A stretch of 64,000 nucleotides of DNA from Streptomyces sp. Mut1 (GTDB lineage Bacteria; Actinomycetota; Actinomycetes; Streptomycetales; Streptomycetaceae), in NCBI RefSeq assembly GCF_030719295.1, contig NZ_CP120997.1:4227501-4291500 (forward strand). The letters are read 5' to 3'. Position 1 is the stretch's first letter, and every line of letters starts with the position of its first letter. A program made the translations under genes and the position numbers. Under the pieces are notes generated by a model that was not told where the DNA came from, ran no database searches, and was given only the letters and a program-made list of their open reading frames with translations. This document shows positions 44,367-54,487 of this stretch, in pieces.

Positions 44367-46280
44367 ATGTCAGCGACACCGCAGAAGAAACGTGCGTCCC
44401 GGCGGGTGCTCGCCGCCGCGGCCGGTCTGGTCACCGTGGGCGTCCTCGTCGCCGCCACGCCGGCCGGCGCCCACGGTCACGGGCACGGCAATGGGCACGG
44501 CAATGGGCACGGCCACGGCAACGGGCACGGCAAGGGCCACGGCCACCAGACGCCGGCCCGGACCGTCGACGTGCAGTTGCTGTCCTTCAACGACCTGCAC
44601 GGCAACCTGGAGCCCCCGGAGGGCTCCGCCGGTACGGTCACCGAGACGAAGGCCGACGGCACGACGGAGGCCGTCCCGGCCGGCGGCGTGGAGTACCTCG
44701 CCTCCTCGCTGCGCACCGCCCGCAAGGGCCACCCGTACTCCATCACCGCGGCCGGCGGCGACATGGTCGGGGCGAGCCCGCTGCTCTCGGGGCTGTTCCA
44801 CGACGAGCCGACCATCGAGGCGCTCAACAAGATCGACCTCGATGTGACGAGCGTCGGCAACCACGAGTTCGACGAGGGCGCCACCGAGCTGGCCCGTCTC
44901 CAGAACGGCGGCTGCCACCCGGTCGAGGGCTGCTACGAGAAGGGCAAGAAGTTCAAGGGGGCCGACTTCCCGTACCTGGCCGCCAATGTGACGGACGAGA
45001 AGACGGGCAAGCCGATCCTCCGCCCGTACACCGTGTGGAAGAAGAACGGCGTCAAGATCGGCTTCATCGGGGTGACCCTGGAGGGCACGCCGGACATCGT
45101 GACGGCCAACGGCGTCAAGGGCCTGAAGTTCCACGACGAGATCGAGACGATCAACAAGTACGCCAAGGAGCTGGACCGGCAGGGCGTCAAGTCCATCGTC
45201 GCCCTGATCCACGAGGGCGGCGCGCCCGCCTCCGCGGCGTACGACTACGACTGCGACAGCCCCGGCGCGGGTGACGGCATCTCCGGGCCGATCACCGACA
45301 TCGCCAAGGGCATCACGCCGAAGGTCGACGCGCTGGTGACGGGCCACACGCACCAGGCGTACGTGTGCACGATCCCGGACCCGGCGGGCAACCCGCGCCT
45401 GGTCACGTCGGCCGCGTCGTTCGGCAAGCTGTACACGGACACGACGCTGACCTACGACCGCCGCACCAACGACATCGTGCGCACGGCGGTGAAGGGCTCG
45501 GCCAAGAAGGGTTCCAAGCACCACACCCCCGCCCCGTCGAACCCGGTCTCGGCGAACCACATCGTCAGCCGGGACCAGACGCCGGCCAAGGACATGACGG
45601 ACCTGATCGCCCGCTGGAACACCCTCGCGGCGCCGATCTCGAACCGGCCGCAGGGCTACATCTCGGCCGACATCAACGGCCGCGGCTCCACGGCCCCGGA
45701 GAAGCCGCTCGGCAACCTGATCGCGGACGCGCAGCTGGAGGGCCTGGCCCCGGCGGACAAGGGTGGTGCGGTCGTCGCCTTCATGAACCCGGGCGGCATC
45801 CGCGCCGACCTGGTCCACAAGGCGTCGGGCAGTGAGGGCGACGGGGTCGTCACGTACGGGGAGTCGTTCACCGTGCAGCCCTTCACCAACATGATGAACG
45901 TCGTCGACCTGACCGGTGCGCAGCTCGTCAGCGCCCTCCAGCAGCAGGTCAGCGGCTCGAACGAGGCCAGCCCGAAGATCCTCCAGGTGTCCGAGGGCCT
46001 CACCTACACGCTGGACATGACGAAGTCCGGCGCGGACCGCGTGGTCACCGACACCATCAAGCTGAACGGCGAGGCGATCGACGCGGGCAAGACGTACCGC
46101 GTCGCGATGAACGAGTTCCTCGCGGGCGGCGGTGACGGCTTCGCGGCGCTCGGCGAGGGCACCAACAAGCTCGTCGGTGCCTCCGACCTGGACCTGTTCA
46201 ACGACTACCTGGCCGCGCACTCCACGGCCTCGGCCCCGCTGGCCCCGCCGGCGACGGACCGGATCACGGTCATCCAGTAG
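44367..46280 (+). CDS. Secreted 5'-nucleotidase/metallophosphatase with His-Gly tract
   Basis: 637 aa. Signal peptide (RRVLAAAAGLVTVGVLVAATPAGA). A tract of alternating His and Gly (with a few Asn/Lys) follows directly, about residues 36-60. The metallophosphatase domain carries the metal-binding motifs LLSFNDLHGN, GNHEFDEGA and GHTHQAYVC. The C-terminal nucleotide-binding domain has FMNPGGIRADL and FTVQPFTNMMNVV with NEFLAGGGDGF. It would hydrolyse external nucleotides to release phosphate and nucleosides. No sortase signal seen; probably released or loosely bound. Confidence 0.93.
   Translation: MSATPQKKRASRRVLAAAAGLVTVGVLVAATPAGAHGHGHGNGHGNGHGHGNGHGKGHGHQTPARTVDVQLLSFNDLHGNLEPPEGSAGTVTETKADGTTEAVPAGGVEYLASSLRTARKGHPYSITAAGGDMVGASPLLSGLFHDEPTIEALNKIDLDVTSVGNHEFDEGATELARLQNGGCHPVEGCYEKGKKFKGADFPYLAANVTDEKTGKPILRPYTVWKKNGVKIGFIGVTLEGTPDIVTANGVKGLKFHDEIETINKYAKELDRQGVKSIVALIHEGGAPASAAYDYDCDSPGAGDGISGPITDIAKGITPKVDALVTGHTHQAYVCTIPDPAGNPRLVTSAASFGKLYTDTTLTYDRRTNDIVRTAVKGSAKKGSKHHTPAPSNPVSANHIVSRDQTPAKDMTDLIARWNTLAAPISNRPQGYISADINGRGSTAPEKPLGNLIADAQLEGLAPADKGGAVVAFMNPGGIRADLVHKASGSEGDGVVTYGESFTVQPFTNMMNVVDLTGAQLVSALQQQVSGSNEASPKILQVSEGLTYTLDMTKSGADRVVTDTIKLNGEAIDAGKTYRVAMNEFLAGGGDGFAALGEGTNKLVGASDLDLFNDYLAAHSTASAPLAPPATDRITVIQ
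44471..44548 (+). repeat. GGGCACGGC-type repeats coding for His-Gly tract
   Basis: Imperfect 6- and 12-bp tandem units such as GGGCACGGCAAT encode alternating His/Gly at the mature N-terminus of the nucleotidase. Likely to vary in length between strains and to bind Zn, Ni or Cu. Confidence 0.85.
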
Positions 46281-46292
46281 CACCCGAAACGG

Positions 46293-46340
46293 GGGAGGGG
46301 CTGCGGACCGGTCACCCGGCCCGCAGCCCCTCCCTCTTTT
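46293..46340. terminator. Bidirectional terminator between nucleotidase and surface protein
   Basis: Perfect 14-bp stem GGGAGGGGCTGCGG / CCGCAGCCCCTCCC with a 14-base loop, followed by TCTTTTTT on the plus strand. Serves the nucleotidase and, from the other side, the convergent surface protein gene. Confidence 0.92.
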
Positions 46341-46353
46341 TTATGGGCCCTGC

Positions 46354-47664
46354 TCAGGCTTCCGCGCCGGCCCGGCGGCGGCGGACGACGAGCACGGCCG
46401 CCCCGCCGAGGACCACGGCCGCGCCGCCGGCGAGCCCGAGCGGGACGGTGGCGTCGGAGGCACCCGTGGAGGCGAGGCCGCCCCCGGCGGTCACCGAGTC
46501 GTCGGACGCCGAGCCCTGGGCCTGCTGCCCGGACCCGCCGGTGGAGCCGGTCGTGCCCGCGGTGCCGGAACCGGTGCCGGTGCCGGCACCGTCGCCCGTG
46601 CCGCCGGTCGTCCCGGTCTTGGACCCCGCCGCCTTGACCGTGAAGGCGTACGTGTCCATGCCGGCGCCGCCGCCGCAGGAGCCGTCCTTGTTGACGTAGT
46701 CGGCCGAGGTGAGGACGACGCCGTTGCCGGCCGGGGCCTTGGCGTCAGCCGTGAGGCGGAGCTTGACGTCGGTGTGCGCGCCGGCCTTCAGCGGACCGAG
46801 GCCGCTGATGAGGTGGTCGGCGGGGACGGCGCGCCATTTCGGGGAGGCGGCGGTGGACCACTGGAGGTGCATGGACCCGTCGGTGGTCTTGAGGCCGGTC
46901 GTGTCGGTGGTGTGCACGTTGGCGTACGTGGTGACCGCGTCGAGGGTCTGCTTCGTGCCGTTGCCGACGCGGAGCGAGAAGGTGGTGGTCGTGCCGGCGG
47001 TGACCGAGGCGGGCATGCCGGTCACGGCGGCCCTCAGGTCGGCGCCCACGCAGTCCTGGCCGCCCTTCTCCTCGTCCCGGGCCTTGGTCAGCGCCTCGTC
47101 CGCCGCGGTCTTGGCGGCGAGGGCGTCGGCCAGGGCGTTCTGCAGGACGGAGTAGGCGCGGGCGGCGGCGACCCGGGCGTCGTCGGACGCGGTGCCGGCC
47201 TCGGTGGCCTCGGTGTCGGCCTCGGTCTTGGCGGTGGCCGCGGTGGCGGCGGCGGTCTCGGCGTCGGTGACGGCCTTCTCGGCGGCGGTCCGCTCGGCGT
47301 CGGTCGCGGTGTCGGGCAGGTCGGCGAGGGCCGCCCGGGCGTCGGTGACAGCCTGGTCGGCGGCGGTCTTGGCGGCAGCGGCCTCGGTGGCTGCCTTACG
47401 GGCGGCAGCGGCCGCCACGGCGAGGGGCGCCTTGTCGGAGAGGGCGGTCTTCAGCTCCTCGTAGCCGGCGTCCTTCGCGGCGAGGGCCTTGTCGTAGGCC
47501 TTCTGGGCCTCGGCCGCGGCCTTTTCGAGTTCCTCGATCGTCGGCTTGGCCCGCGATTCCGCGGCCGGCTTGGAGTCGGCGAAGGCCGGGGTGACGGAGA
47601 GGAGAACGGCGGGGGTGGTGATGGCGACGGCCACGGCGGTGGCGAGAGTGCGACGAATCTTCAC
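46354..47664 (-). CDS. Sortase-anchored coiled-coil surface protein (LAxTG)
   Basis: 436 aa, GTG start with AAGGG at five bases. Signal peptide (TLATAVAVAITTPAVLLSVTPAFA). Residues about 35-200 form a long Ala/Glu/Lys/Asp/Thr-rich coiled coil. A beta-rich domain follows (VTAGTTTTFSLRVGNGTKQTLDAV), then a Gly/Thr/Ser linker. The C-terminus has LASTGASD, a hydrophobic helix and RRRRAGAEA, the class E sortase layout known in Streptomyces (LAxTG). It should be linked covalently to peptidoglycan. Adhesion or structural role unknown. Confidence 0.88.
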   Translation of the reverse strand: MKIRRTLATAVAVAITTPAVLLSVTPAFADSKPAAESRAKPTIEELEKAAAEAQKAYDKALAAKDAGYEELKTALSDKAPLAVAAAAARKAATEAAAAKTAADQAVTDARAALADLPDTATDAERTAAEKAVTDAETAAATAATAKTEADTEATEAGTASDDARVAAARAYSVLQNALADALAAKTAADEALTKARDEEKGGQDCVGADLRAAVTGMPASVTAGTTTTFSLRVGNGTKQTLDAVTTYANVHTTDTTGLKTTDGSMHLQWSTAASPKWRAVPADHLISGLGPLKAGAHTDVKLRLTADAKAPAGNGVVLTSADYVNKDGSCGGGAGMDTYAFTVKAAGSKTGTTGGTGDGAGTGTGSGTAGTTGSTGGSGQQAQGSASDDSVTAGGGLASTGASDATVPLGLAGGAAVVLGGAAVLVVRRRRAGAEA

Positions 47665-47911
47665 ATGTGCCCTTGGGGTCCGGATCGGAAATGGGGGAAA
47701 GCGGAGAAATTCTGAAAGAACGCCGGCCACAGCGGTTCGCTCACGCGGGCGGCTGTGAAGATCGTATGAGGCTCCTGGGAGCCGGACGAAAGCGTTTTCC
47801 GCAGATCCCGGACGAAGCGCGACCGGTGGGTGCGGACAGATATCGGCAAAGAGTGCAGTTGCTCTCGGTCCGTACGCTTTCCCTGTGTGGAACGTCACGT
47901 GGAGGGTGGCG

Positions 47912-49345
47912 CTACTCCGGCACCCCGTCCGGCGGCGGCGTCGGCGCCCCCGGGAGGCTGATCACGGCTTCCGTGCCCCCGCCCGGGGCCGGGCTCAGGG
48001 CGATGTCGCCGCCCGACTGCTGGACCGTACGGGCCACGATCGACAGGCCGAGGCCCGAGCCCGGGAGCTGGCGGGCGGACGGGGAGCGCCAGAAGCGTTC
48101 GAAGACGTGGGGGAGTTCGTCGGCGGGGATGCCGGGGCCGTGGTCCCGTACCGTCAGCCGGCCCCGGTGCAGCTCCACGTCGATCGTGGAGCCGGGCGGG
48201 CTGAACTTCACGGCGTTGTCCAGGACGTTGACGATCGCCCGCTCCAGCGCCGCGGGTTCGGCGCGCACGTACCAGGGGGCCAGTTCGGCCGTGATCGTCA
48301 GCTCGGGGCCGCGCAGCCGGGCCCGTTGCAGGGCGGTACGGGTGATGTCGTGCAGGGCCACCACCTGGAGCGGGCCGGTCCTGGCGGCGTCCGGGCGGGC
48401 CAGTTCCTGGAGGTCGCCGATGAGCGAGGCCAGCTCCGTCATCTGCGCCTTCACCGAGGACATCAGCGCCTTGCGGTCGTCCGGCGGGATCGCGCGGCCC
48501 GTCTCGTCGCTGCGGGCGAGGAGTTCGACGTTGGTGCGGAGCGAGGTCAGCGGGGTGCGCAGCTCGTGACCGGCGTCCGCGATGAGCTGGGCCTGCCGGT
48601 CCCGGGAGGTGGCCAGCGAGGCGGTCATCGAGTTGAACGACCGGGACAGGCGGGCGATCTCGTCCTCGCCATCGACCGGGATGCGGACGGTCAGGTCCTC
48701 GGTACGGGCGACGTGCTCGACGGCCTCGGTCAGCTCGTCGACGGGGCGCAGCCCGGAACGGGCCACCCAGAGCCCGGCGGCGCCGGCGCCGACCACGCCG
48801 ATACCGGAGACGAGGAGGAGGACCCAGGCGAGGGTGGAGAGGGGTTTGTCGATCTCGCTCAGGGGGCGGGCGATGGAGACGCCCAGGTCGATGCGTGGCT
48901 GGTCGGGTCCCGGTACGCGCGTCGCCGTCACCGGGTAGGTGAAGACGCGCATCTTCGTACCGTCGGAGGCGGTCTCCGTGTGCAGGGGACCGGTGCGGTC
49001 GCTGCCGATCACCGAGAGGTCCGAACCGGTCACCGGGAGTTCGGGTGAGCCGGGGGCCACGCAAGCGTTCCCCTGGCCGTCGATGAGCTGGACGGTGAAG
49101 CCGCTGTACGGCGTGGGCGGCAGTTTGGTGGCTTGCTTGCAGTACCGGTACAGGTCGACCAGGTAGTCCTGGTCGACCCGCGTCCCCCGCAGCGTCTCGT
49201 CCTGCCGCTCCTCCAGCTGCGCCCGCGTGACGAACCAGCAGGCCACCGCCACCGCCGCGACGGCCACCGCGACCGCCGTCGCGACCAGCAGGGCCAGCCG
49301 GGAGCGCAGCGGCAGGGCGCGGAAGCGGTGCAGGGGCCCCGTCAC
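47912..49345 (-). CDS. Sensor histidine kinase (EnvZ/OmpR type)
   Basis: 477 aa. Two membrane helices (about 15-38 and 172-200) flank an extracellular domain of roughly 130 residues with cysteines in [12 protein letters not shown] and GNACVAPG. Then HAMP, the HisKA H-box [15 protein letters not shown], and HATPase N-box [14 protein letters not shown] with G-boxes DHGPGIP and [13 protein letters not shown] start overlaps the response regulator stop. Partner of the regulator upstream; the protease just beyond may be its target (inference). Confidence 0.93.
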   Translation of the reverse strand: MTGPLHRFRALPLRSRLALLVATAVAVAVAAVAVACWFVTRAQLEERQDETLRGTRVDQDYLVDLYRYCKQATKLPPTPYSGFTVQLIDGQGNACVAPGSPELPVTGSDLSVIGSDRTGPLHTETASDGTKMRVFTYPVTATRVPGPDQPRIDLGVSIARPLSEIDKPLSTLAWVLLLVSGIGVVGAGAAGLWVARSGLRPVDELTEAVEHVARTEDLTVRIPVDGEDEIARLSRSFNSMTASLATSRDRQAQLIADAGHELRTPLTSLRTNVELLARSDETGRAIPPDDRKALMSSVKAQMTELASLIGDLQELARPDAARTGPLQVVALHDITRTALQRARLRGPELTITAELAPWYVRAEPAALERAIVNVLDNAVKFSPPGSTIDVELHRGRLTVRDHGPGIPADELPHVFERFWRSPSARQLPGSGLGLSIVARTVQQSGGDIALSPAPGGGTEAVISLPGAPTPPPDGVPE

Positions 49346-50073
49346 CCCTCGCCCCCGCCGGAGCGCAGCGCGTAGCCCACGCCCCGGACCGTGTGGACCA
49401 GGCGCGGTTCGCCGCCGGCCTCGGTCTTGCGGCGCAGGTACATCACGTACACGTCCAGGGAGTTGGAGCTGGGCTCGAAGTCGAAGCCCCAGACCGCCTT
49501 GAGGATCTGCTCGCGGGTCAGCACCTGGCGCGGGTGCGCGAGGAACATCTCCAGGAGGGTGAATTCGGTACGGGTCAGCTCCACGCGCCGGGTGCCGCGG
49601 GTGACCTCGCGGGTGGCGAGGTCCATCTTCAGGTCGGCGAAGGACAGCACGTTGTCGTCGGGGACGGGGCCGCCCGCCGCGACCGCGTACGAGCTGCGGC
49701 GCAGCAGGGCGCGGATGCGGGCGAAGAGTTCGTCCAGCTCGAAGGGCTTGACGAGGTAGTCGTCGGCGCCCGCGTCGAGTCCGGTGACGCGGTCGCCGAC
49801 GGTGTCCCGGGCCGTGAGCATCAGGATGGGCGTGGTGGTGCCGGTGGAGCGGATGCGGCGGGCGGCGGTCAGGCCGTCCATGCGCGGCATCTGGATGTCC
49901 AGGACGATGAGGTCGGGGGCGTACGACTCCGCCTTGGCGAGCGCGTCGAGGCCGTCCACGGCGACCTCGGTGCCGTATCCCTCGAAGGCGAGGCTGCGTT
50001 GCAGGGCCTCGCGCACGGCGGGCTCGTCGTCGACGATCAGGATGCGCTGCGGATCGTCATCGGCGGGGCTCAT
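49342..50073 (-). CDS. OmpR-family response regulator
   Basis: 243 aa. Receiver ([18 protein letters not shown], phosphorylated Asp59 in [13 protein letters not shown], Lys in [11 protein letters not shown]) and a winged-helix DNA-binding domain ([54 protein letters not shown]). First gene of the kinase operon. Lies 86 bp after the HtrA-like protease gene on the same strand. Confidence 0.95.
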   Translation of the reverse strand: MSPADDDPQRILIVDDEPAVREALQRSLAFEGYGTEVAVDGLDALAKAESYAPDLIVLDIQMPRMDGLTAARRIRSTGTTTPILMLTARDTVGDRVTGLDAGADDYLVKPFELDELFARIRALLRRSSYAVAAGGPVPDDNVLSFADLKMDLATREVTRGTRRVELTRTEFTLLEMFLAHPRQVLTREQILKAVWGFDFEPSSNSLDVYVMYLRRKTEAGGEPRLVHTVRGVGYALRSGGGEG

Positions 50074-50159
50074 CGCTGCTTCGTCCTCTTCTCGTTCGGT
50101 ACGGGCCGGGGCGCGTGCACCAGCTTCTCAGCCTCGCACGGCCGCCGGCGCCGGACCGG

Positions 50160-51302
50160 TCAGGAGCCGTTGCCCGCCCGCAGGGTGTCGAGGTCGGCCT
50201 TCAGGGTGTTCACCGGGATCGCGAAGCCGAGGCCGACGCTGCCCGCGGCGGAGCTGCCCGAGCCGGCGGCGGAGCTCGCCGAGTACATGGCGGAGTTGAT
50301 GCCGATGATCTCGCCGTTCATGTTGATCAGCGCGCCGCCGGAGTTGCCCGGGTTGAGCGAGGCGTCGGTCTGGATGGCCTTGTACGTGGTGGTGGACTCG
50401 CCGGTGTCGCCGTTGAACTGCTGTCCGCCGAACTGGAACGGCCACTGGCGGCCGCCGCCCTGCTGTTCCTGCCCCTGGCTCTGGTCCTGGCCGCTGTCGC
50501 CGTCCTTGGCGACCGTGACGTCACGGTCGAGCGCGGAGACGATGCCGCTGGTGACCGTGCCGGTCAGGCCCTCGGGCGAGCCGATCGCGACGACCTCGTC
50601 GCCGACGGCGACCTGGGAGGAGTCGCCGAGCGTGGCGGTCTTCAGCCCGCTCGCGCCCTGGAGCTTGATCAGCGCGAGGTCCTTGTCGGCGTCGGTGCCG
50701 ACGACGTCGGCGGTGTACGTCCTGCCGGTGCTCAGCGTGACCTTGATGGCCGAGGCGCCCGCGACGACGTGGTTGTTGGTGACGATCTCGCCGTCGGCGG
50801 TGATGACCACGCCGGAACCGGTCGACTGGCCGGCCGTCGACGTCGCGCCGATCTCCACGATCGTCGGCGAGAGGGCCGCGGCCACTCCGGCGACCGTGCC
50901 CTTGCTGCTCTGCGAGACGGTGGTGCCGGGGACGACGCCGCTCCCGGCGGCGGTGACGGTGCCGTTGTCGGTGAGCTTGCCGATCACTGTCGCCGTGCCG
51001 CCGCCCACGATCGCCGCCGCGATGGCCACGGCCGCGAGGAGCGCGACCGGCTTGCGGACCCGGCGCCGGGCCGGGGGCTCGGGGGCGGGCTGCGGCAGGC
51101 CGTGACCGTACAGGCCGCCGCCCTGGTCACCGCCGCCCGAGTGCCCGTCGGCCGGGGCCGGCGCGGGCCACACGGTGGTTCCGGGGCCCATCGGGACCGG
51201 CTGGACGGGCTGGTATGACGGCGGCGGCGGGTAGGCCGCGTCGCCGTTGCCGTACGAGGGGTACGTCGGGTACTCGCCGCTCGGGCGCTGGCTCTCTGTC
51301 AT
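50160..51302 (-). CDS. Membrane-anchored HtrA/DegP-like serine protease
   Basis: 380 aa from the ATG giving MTESQRPSGEYPTYPSYG. The cytoplasmic N-terminus is Pro/Tyr/Gly-rich; one membrane helix spans about 85-108. The trypsin-like domain has the triad His178 (TNNHVVAG), Asp208 (DADKDLALIK) and Ser321 (NPGNSGGAL). There is no PDZ domain, since the protein ends soon after GLGFAIPVNTL. A Gln/Gly/Phe-rich insertion (about 270-300) interrupts the protease domain. Extracytoplasmic quality control is likely. Confidence 0.92.
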   Translation of the reverse strand: MTESQRPSGEYPTYPSYGNGDAAYPPPPSYQPVQPVPMGPGTTVWPAPAPADGHSGGGDQGGGLYGHGLPQPAPEPPARRRVRKPVALLAAVAIAAAIVGGGTATVIGKLTDNGTVTAAGSGVVPGTTVSQSSKGTVAGVAAALSPTIVEIGATSTAGQSTGSGVVITADGEIVTNNHVVAGASAIKVTLSTGRTYTADVVGTDADKDLALIKLQGASGLKTATLGDSSQVAVGDEVVAIGSPEGLTGTVTSGIVSALDRDVTVAKDGDSGQDQSQGQEQQGGGRQWPFQFGGQQFNGDTGESTTTYKAIQTDASLNPGNSGGALINMNGEIIGINSAMYSASSAAGSGSSAAGSVGLGFAIPVNTLKADLDTLRAGNGS

Positions 51303-51427
51303 GTCTATGAGACTGTCCGGCCAAGATGAGAGGACCGTGAGTACGCCCTGAGAAGCCCGGCAGAACCGCGTATGCCCGATATAAAGGCCGCCCGGTCGAG
51401 GCCGCCCGGTGCTCGTCGGCGCGAGCC

Positions 51428-52483
51428 TCAGGACCGGGGCGGCCGGTCCGCCGCCGGGGGCTCCCCGCAGCCGCAGGAGCGGCGGACCACCAGTGCGGAG
51501 GGGAACTGCTTCAGCCGCTCCCGCCGCGACCCCGACACCCGCAACGAGTCGTCGAGCACCAGGTCCACGGCGGCCCGCGCCATCGCGGGGCGGTCCGAGA
51601 AGACCGTCGTCAGCGGCGGATCGGTCAGCCCGGCTTCCTTCACGTCGTCGAAGCCCGCGACCGCCAGCTCGCCCGGCACGTCGATGCGCAGCTCGCGCGC
51701 CGCCCGCAGTACGCCGATGGCCTGGTCGTCCGTCGCGCAGAAGATGGCCGGGGGCCGGTCGGGGCCCGCGAGCAGCTCCAGCGCCACCTGGTAGGCGTCG
51801 TAGCGGTTGTACGGAGCCTGGAAGAGGCGGCCCTCCGTGGAGCGGCCCGACTCGTGCATGGCCCGGCGCCAGCCCTCGATGTGGTCGGCGACCGGGTCGC
51901 CGACCGCCGGGGTGGAGTCCACGCCGCCGAGGCACGCCACGTACGCGTTGCCGTGTTCGAGGAGGTGGCGGGTGGCGAGCTGGGCGCCGCCGACGTCGTC
52001 GGTGACGACCGCGACGTCGTCGATGGCCTCGGGCCGCTCGTGCAGCAGGACGACCCGGGCGTCCCAGGCCTCGATCTCCGCCGCCGCGCGCTCGCTGGGG
52101 CCCTGGCTGACCAGGATCAGGCCGGAGACCCGCATGCCGAGGAAGGCCCGCAGATAGTGGACCTCGCGCTCGTCGCGGTAGTCGGAGTTGCCGACGAGCA
52201 CCATTTTCCCGCGCTCGGCGGCGGCCTGTTCGACCGCGTGCGCCATTTCGGCGAAGAAGGGCTGCCGGGCGTCCGGCACGATCATGCCTATGAGGTCGGT
52301 CCGCCGCGAGGCCATCGCCTGGGCGACCCGGTCCGGCCGGTAACCCAGCTCTTTGATCGCGGCGAGCACCCGCTCGCGCGTGGCCGGGGCGACCGGCCGG
52401 GGTCCGTTGTTGATGACGTAACTGACCACGGCGGTCGACGTACCCGCCAGTCTCGCCACATCGTCCCGCGTCACCTTGGCCAC
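51428..52483 (-). CDS. LacI-family transcriptional regulator
   Basis: 351 aa, GTG start. LacI helix-turn-helix [48 protein letters not shown], hinge region, then a periplasmic-binding-protein-like ligand domain ([24 protein letters not shown], ending [17 protein letters not shown]). Has an unusual C-terminal [10 protein letters not shown] with clustered cysteines. Effector and target unknown; no sugar genes adjoin it. Confidence 0.93.
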   Translation of the reverse strand: MAKVTRDDVARLAGTSTAVVSYVINNGPRPVAPATRERVLAAIKELGYRPDRVAQAMASRRTDLIGMIVPDARQPFFAEMAHAVEQAAAERGKMVLVGNSDYRDEREVHYLRAFLGMRVSGLILVSQGPSERAAAEIEAWDARVVLLHERPEAIDDVAVVTDDVGGAQLATRHLLEHGNAYVACLGGVDSTPAVGDPVADHIEGWRRAMHESGRSTEGRLFQAPYNRYDAYQVALELLAGPDRPPAIFCATDDQAIGVLRAARELRIDVPGELAVAGFDDVKEAGLTDPPLTTVFSDRPAMARAAVDLVLDDSLRVSGSRRERLKQFPSALVVRRSCGCGEPPAADRPPRS

Positions 52484-52507
52484 GCGCGGCAGTCTACGCG
52501 GATGGAC

Positions 52508-53293
52508 CTACCTCTTGGCAGGCCGGACCGGGGGTTCTTCCGTGACCTCGGCAACGCCGGGCTGCTCCGAGTGGGTGACGGCGCGCGCGGCCGCCTTGGC
52601 CTCCTCGGCCGCCCGCTCCACCTTCTCGGGCGCGACGAACCGGTAGCCCACGTTGCGGACGGTGCCGATGAGCGACTCGTGCTCGGGGCCGAGCTTGGCG
52701 CGCAGCCGCCGTACGTGGACGTCGACCGTGCGCGTACCGCCGAAGTAGTCGTAGCCCCAGACCTCCTGGAGCAGTTGTGCGCGGGTGAAGACCCGGCCCG
52801 GGTGCTGGGCCAGATATTTGAGCAGTTCGAATTCCTTGAAGGTCAGGTCCAGGACCCGGCCCTTGAGTTTCGCGCTGTACGTCGCCTCGTCCACCGAGAG
52901 ATCACCGTTGCGGATCTCCATCGGGGAGTCGTCGGAAGTGATCTGCTGCCGGCCGGTGGCCAGCCGCAGCCGTGCCTCGACCTCGGCGGGGCCCGCCGTG
53001 TCCAGCAGGACGTCGTCGACGCCCCAGTCCGCGGTGACGGCCGCGAGCCCGCCCTCCGTGACGACGAGGATCAGCGGACAGCCGGGTCCGGTGGACCGCA
53101 GCAGCTGACAGAGCGAGCGGACCTGGGGCAGGTCACGGCGTCCGTCCACGAGGATGACGTCGGCCCCGGGGGTGTCCACGAGGGCGGGGCCCTCGGCGGG
53201 GGCCACCCGCACGCTGTGCAGCAGGAGGCCGAGGGCGGGGAGCACCTCCGTCGACGGCTGGAGGGCATTCGTCAGGAGCAGAAGGGAACTCAT
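52508..53293 (-). CDS. glnR: Nitrogen metabolism regulator GlnR
   Basis: 261 aa from the ATG giving [19 protein letters not shown]. Atypical OmpR-like regulator: the receiver keeps Asp50 ([11 protein letters not shown]) but lacks the usual acidic pocket, as known for GlnR. DNA-binding domain: [53 protein letters not shown]. Controls glnA, amtB and other nitrogen genes. No cognate kinase nearby, as expected for an orphan regulator. The C-terminus after PEKVERA is a variable charged tail. Confidence 0.96.
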   Translation of the reverse strand: MSSLLLLTNALQPSTEVLPALGLLLHSVRVAPAEGPALVDTPGADVILVDGRRDLPQVRSLCQLLRSTGPGCPLILVVTEGGLAAVTADWGVDDVLLDTAGPAEVEARLRLATGRQQITSDDSPMEIRNGDLSVDEATYSAKLKGRVLDLTFKEFELLKYLAQHPGRVFTRAQLLQEVWGYDYFGGTRTVDVHVRRLRAKLGPEHESLIGTVRNVGYRFVAPEKVERAAEEAKAAARAVTHSEQPGVAEVTEEPPVRPAKR

Positions 53294-53537
53294 CGCCGCC
53301 CACCTGCTCGGTTCATCGGTCGCTGATCGTGCACGGTTGGCTCGCCCATGACGTCGGTCCTCCTCAGTTCCCTGCGAGAGGGGCACTCCCGGGTGGGACC
53401 CGGGGGAGTATGCGGCTCTGCTTCGTACGCTGGTGTTCCGCTGAGCTTGTCGAAACGTCGTCGTAACAACGTCCGGAAAGCACAAAAGGACCCGGGGGCT
53501 GCTTTGCCCGGATCCTCTTCACAGGAGAATAACCCAC

Positions 53538-54425
53538 ATGAGTTCTGTGTCCGAGGGGAGAATTCCGGATTCCTCTGTTCGCTCGATCACGCGCGGCCCG
53601 CTGAGAGCCGCGTTGCGGGCGGATGACGGGGTCGGGATCGAGGCGGTGTACGACCCGTGTACGGCGGATGACGCCGGGGCCGGGGACCCGGGCACGGTGA
53701 TCGTCGTCGCGCACGGGTTCACCGGTTCGGCCGACCGTCCGGCGGTCCGGCGGGCCGTGCGGACGTTCTCCCGGTACGCGGCCGTGGTCAGCTTCTCCTT
53801 CCGTGGCCACGGCGGGTCCGGCGGCCTTTCCACGGTCGGCGACCGCGAGGTGCTGGACCTGGCGGCGGCGGTGTCCTGGGCGCGCTCGCTCGGGTACGGG
53901 CGGGTGGTGACGGTCGGCTTCTCGATGGGCGGCTCGGTGGTGCTGCGGCACGGCGCGCTGTACGCGGACCCGGCGGCGGACGGCGAGGGCGGCCGGCCCG
54001 TCGCGGAGCGCGAGGGGCGCACAGAGGCGTGTACGGGGGCGTACGCCGACGCGGTGGTGTCCGTGAGCGCCCCGGCGCGTTGGTACTACCGGGGGACGGC
54101 CCCGATGCGCCGCCTGCACTGGATGGTCACCCGCCCCACCGGCCGGCTGGTCGGGCGCTACGGCTTCCGTACGCGCATCCACCACGACGAGTGGGACCCG
54201 GTCCCGCTCTCCCCGGTCGCCGCGGCGGCCCTGATCGCCCCGGCACCCCTGCTGATCGTGCACGGCGACCGGGACCCGTACTTCCCGCTCGACCACCCGC
54301 GCATGCTCGCCGCCGCCGCGGGCGAGGCGGCGGACCTGTGGCTGGAGCGCGGCATGGGGCACGCGGAGAACGCGGCGGACGAGACCTTGCTCACCCGCAT
54401 CGCCGAATGGGCGGTGCGGCGGTGA
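53538..54425 (+). CDS. Alpha/beta hydrolase
   Basis: 295 aa, with AGGAG before the ATG. HG motif VVAHGFTGSAD, nucleophile elbow VGFSMGGSVVLRHG (Ser in GFSMGG), acid in HGDRDPYFP, His in GMGHAENAAD. Serine-aminopeptidase-like hydrolase fold; substrate unknown. Its promoter region is shared with divergent glnR. A MoaD-like gene begins 62 bp after it. Confidence 0.9.
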   Translation: MSSVSEGRIPDSSVRSITRGPLRAALRADDGVGIEAVYDPCTADDAGAGDPGTVIVVAHGFTGSADRPAVRRAVRTFSRYAAVVSFSFRGHGGSGGLSTVGDREVLDLAAAVSWARSLGYGRVVTVGFSMGGSVVLRHGALYADPAADGEGGRPVAEREGRTEACTGAYADAVVSVSAPARWYYRGTAPMRRLHWMVTRPTGRLVGRYGFRTRIHHDEWDPVPLSPVAAAALIAPAPLLIVHGDRDPYFPLDHPRMLAAAAGEAADLWLERGMGHAENAADETLLTRIAEWAVRR

Positions 54426-54487
54426 ACCATGATGGGCAGCCGATGCCCCGACCGGCACACGACGAACGGAACGAAAGGAGCGCCGCC

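Noticed and set aside
44370..46283. 637-residue minus-strand frame opposite the nucleotidase
   Set aside because: Exact mirror of the real gene; product lacks any motif while the plus strand has all metallophosphatase motifs.
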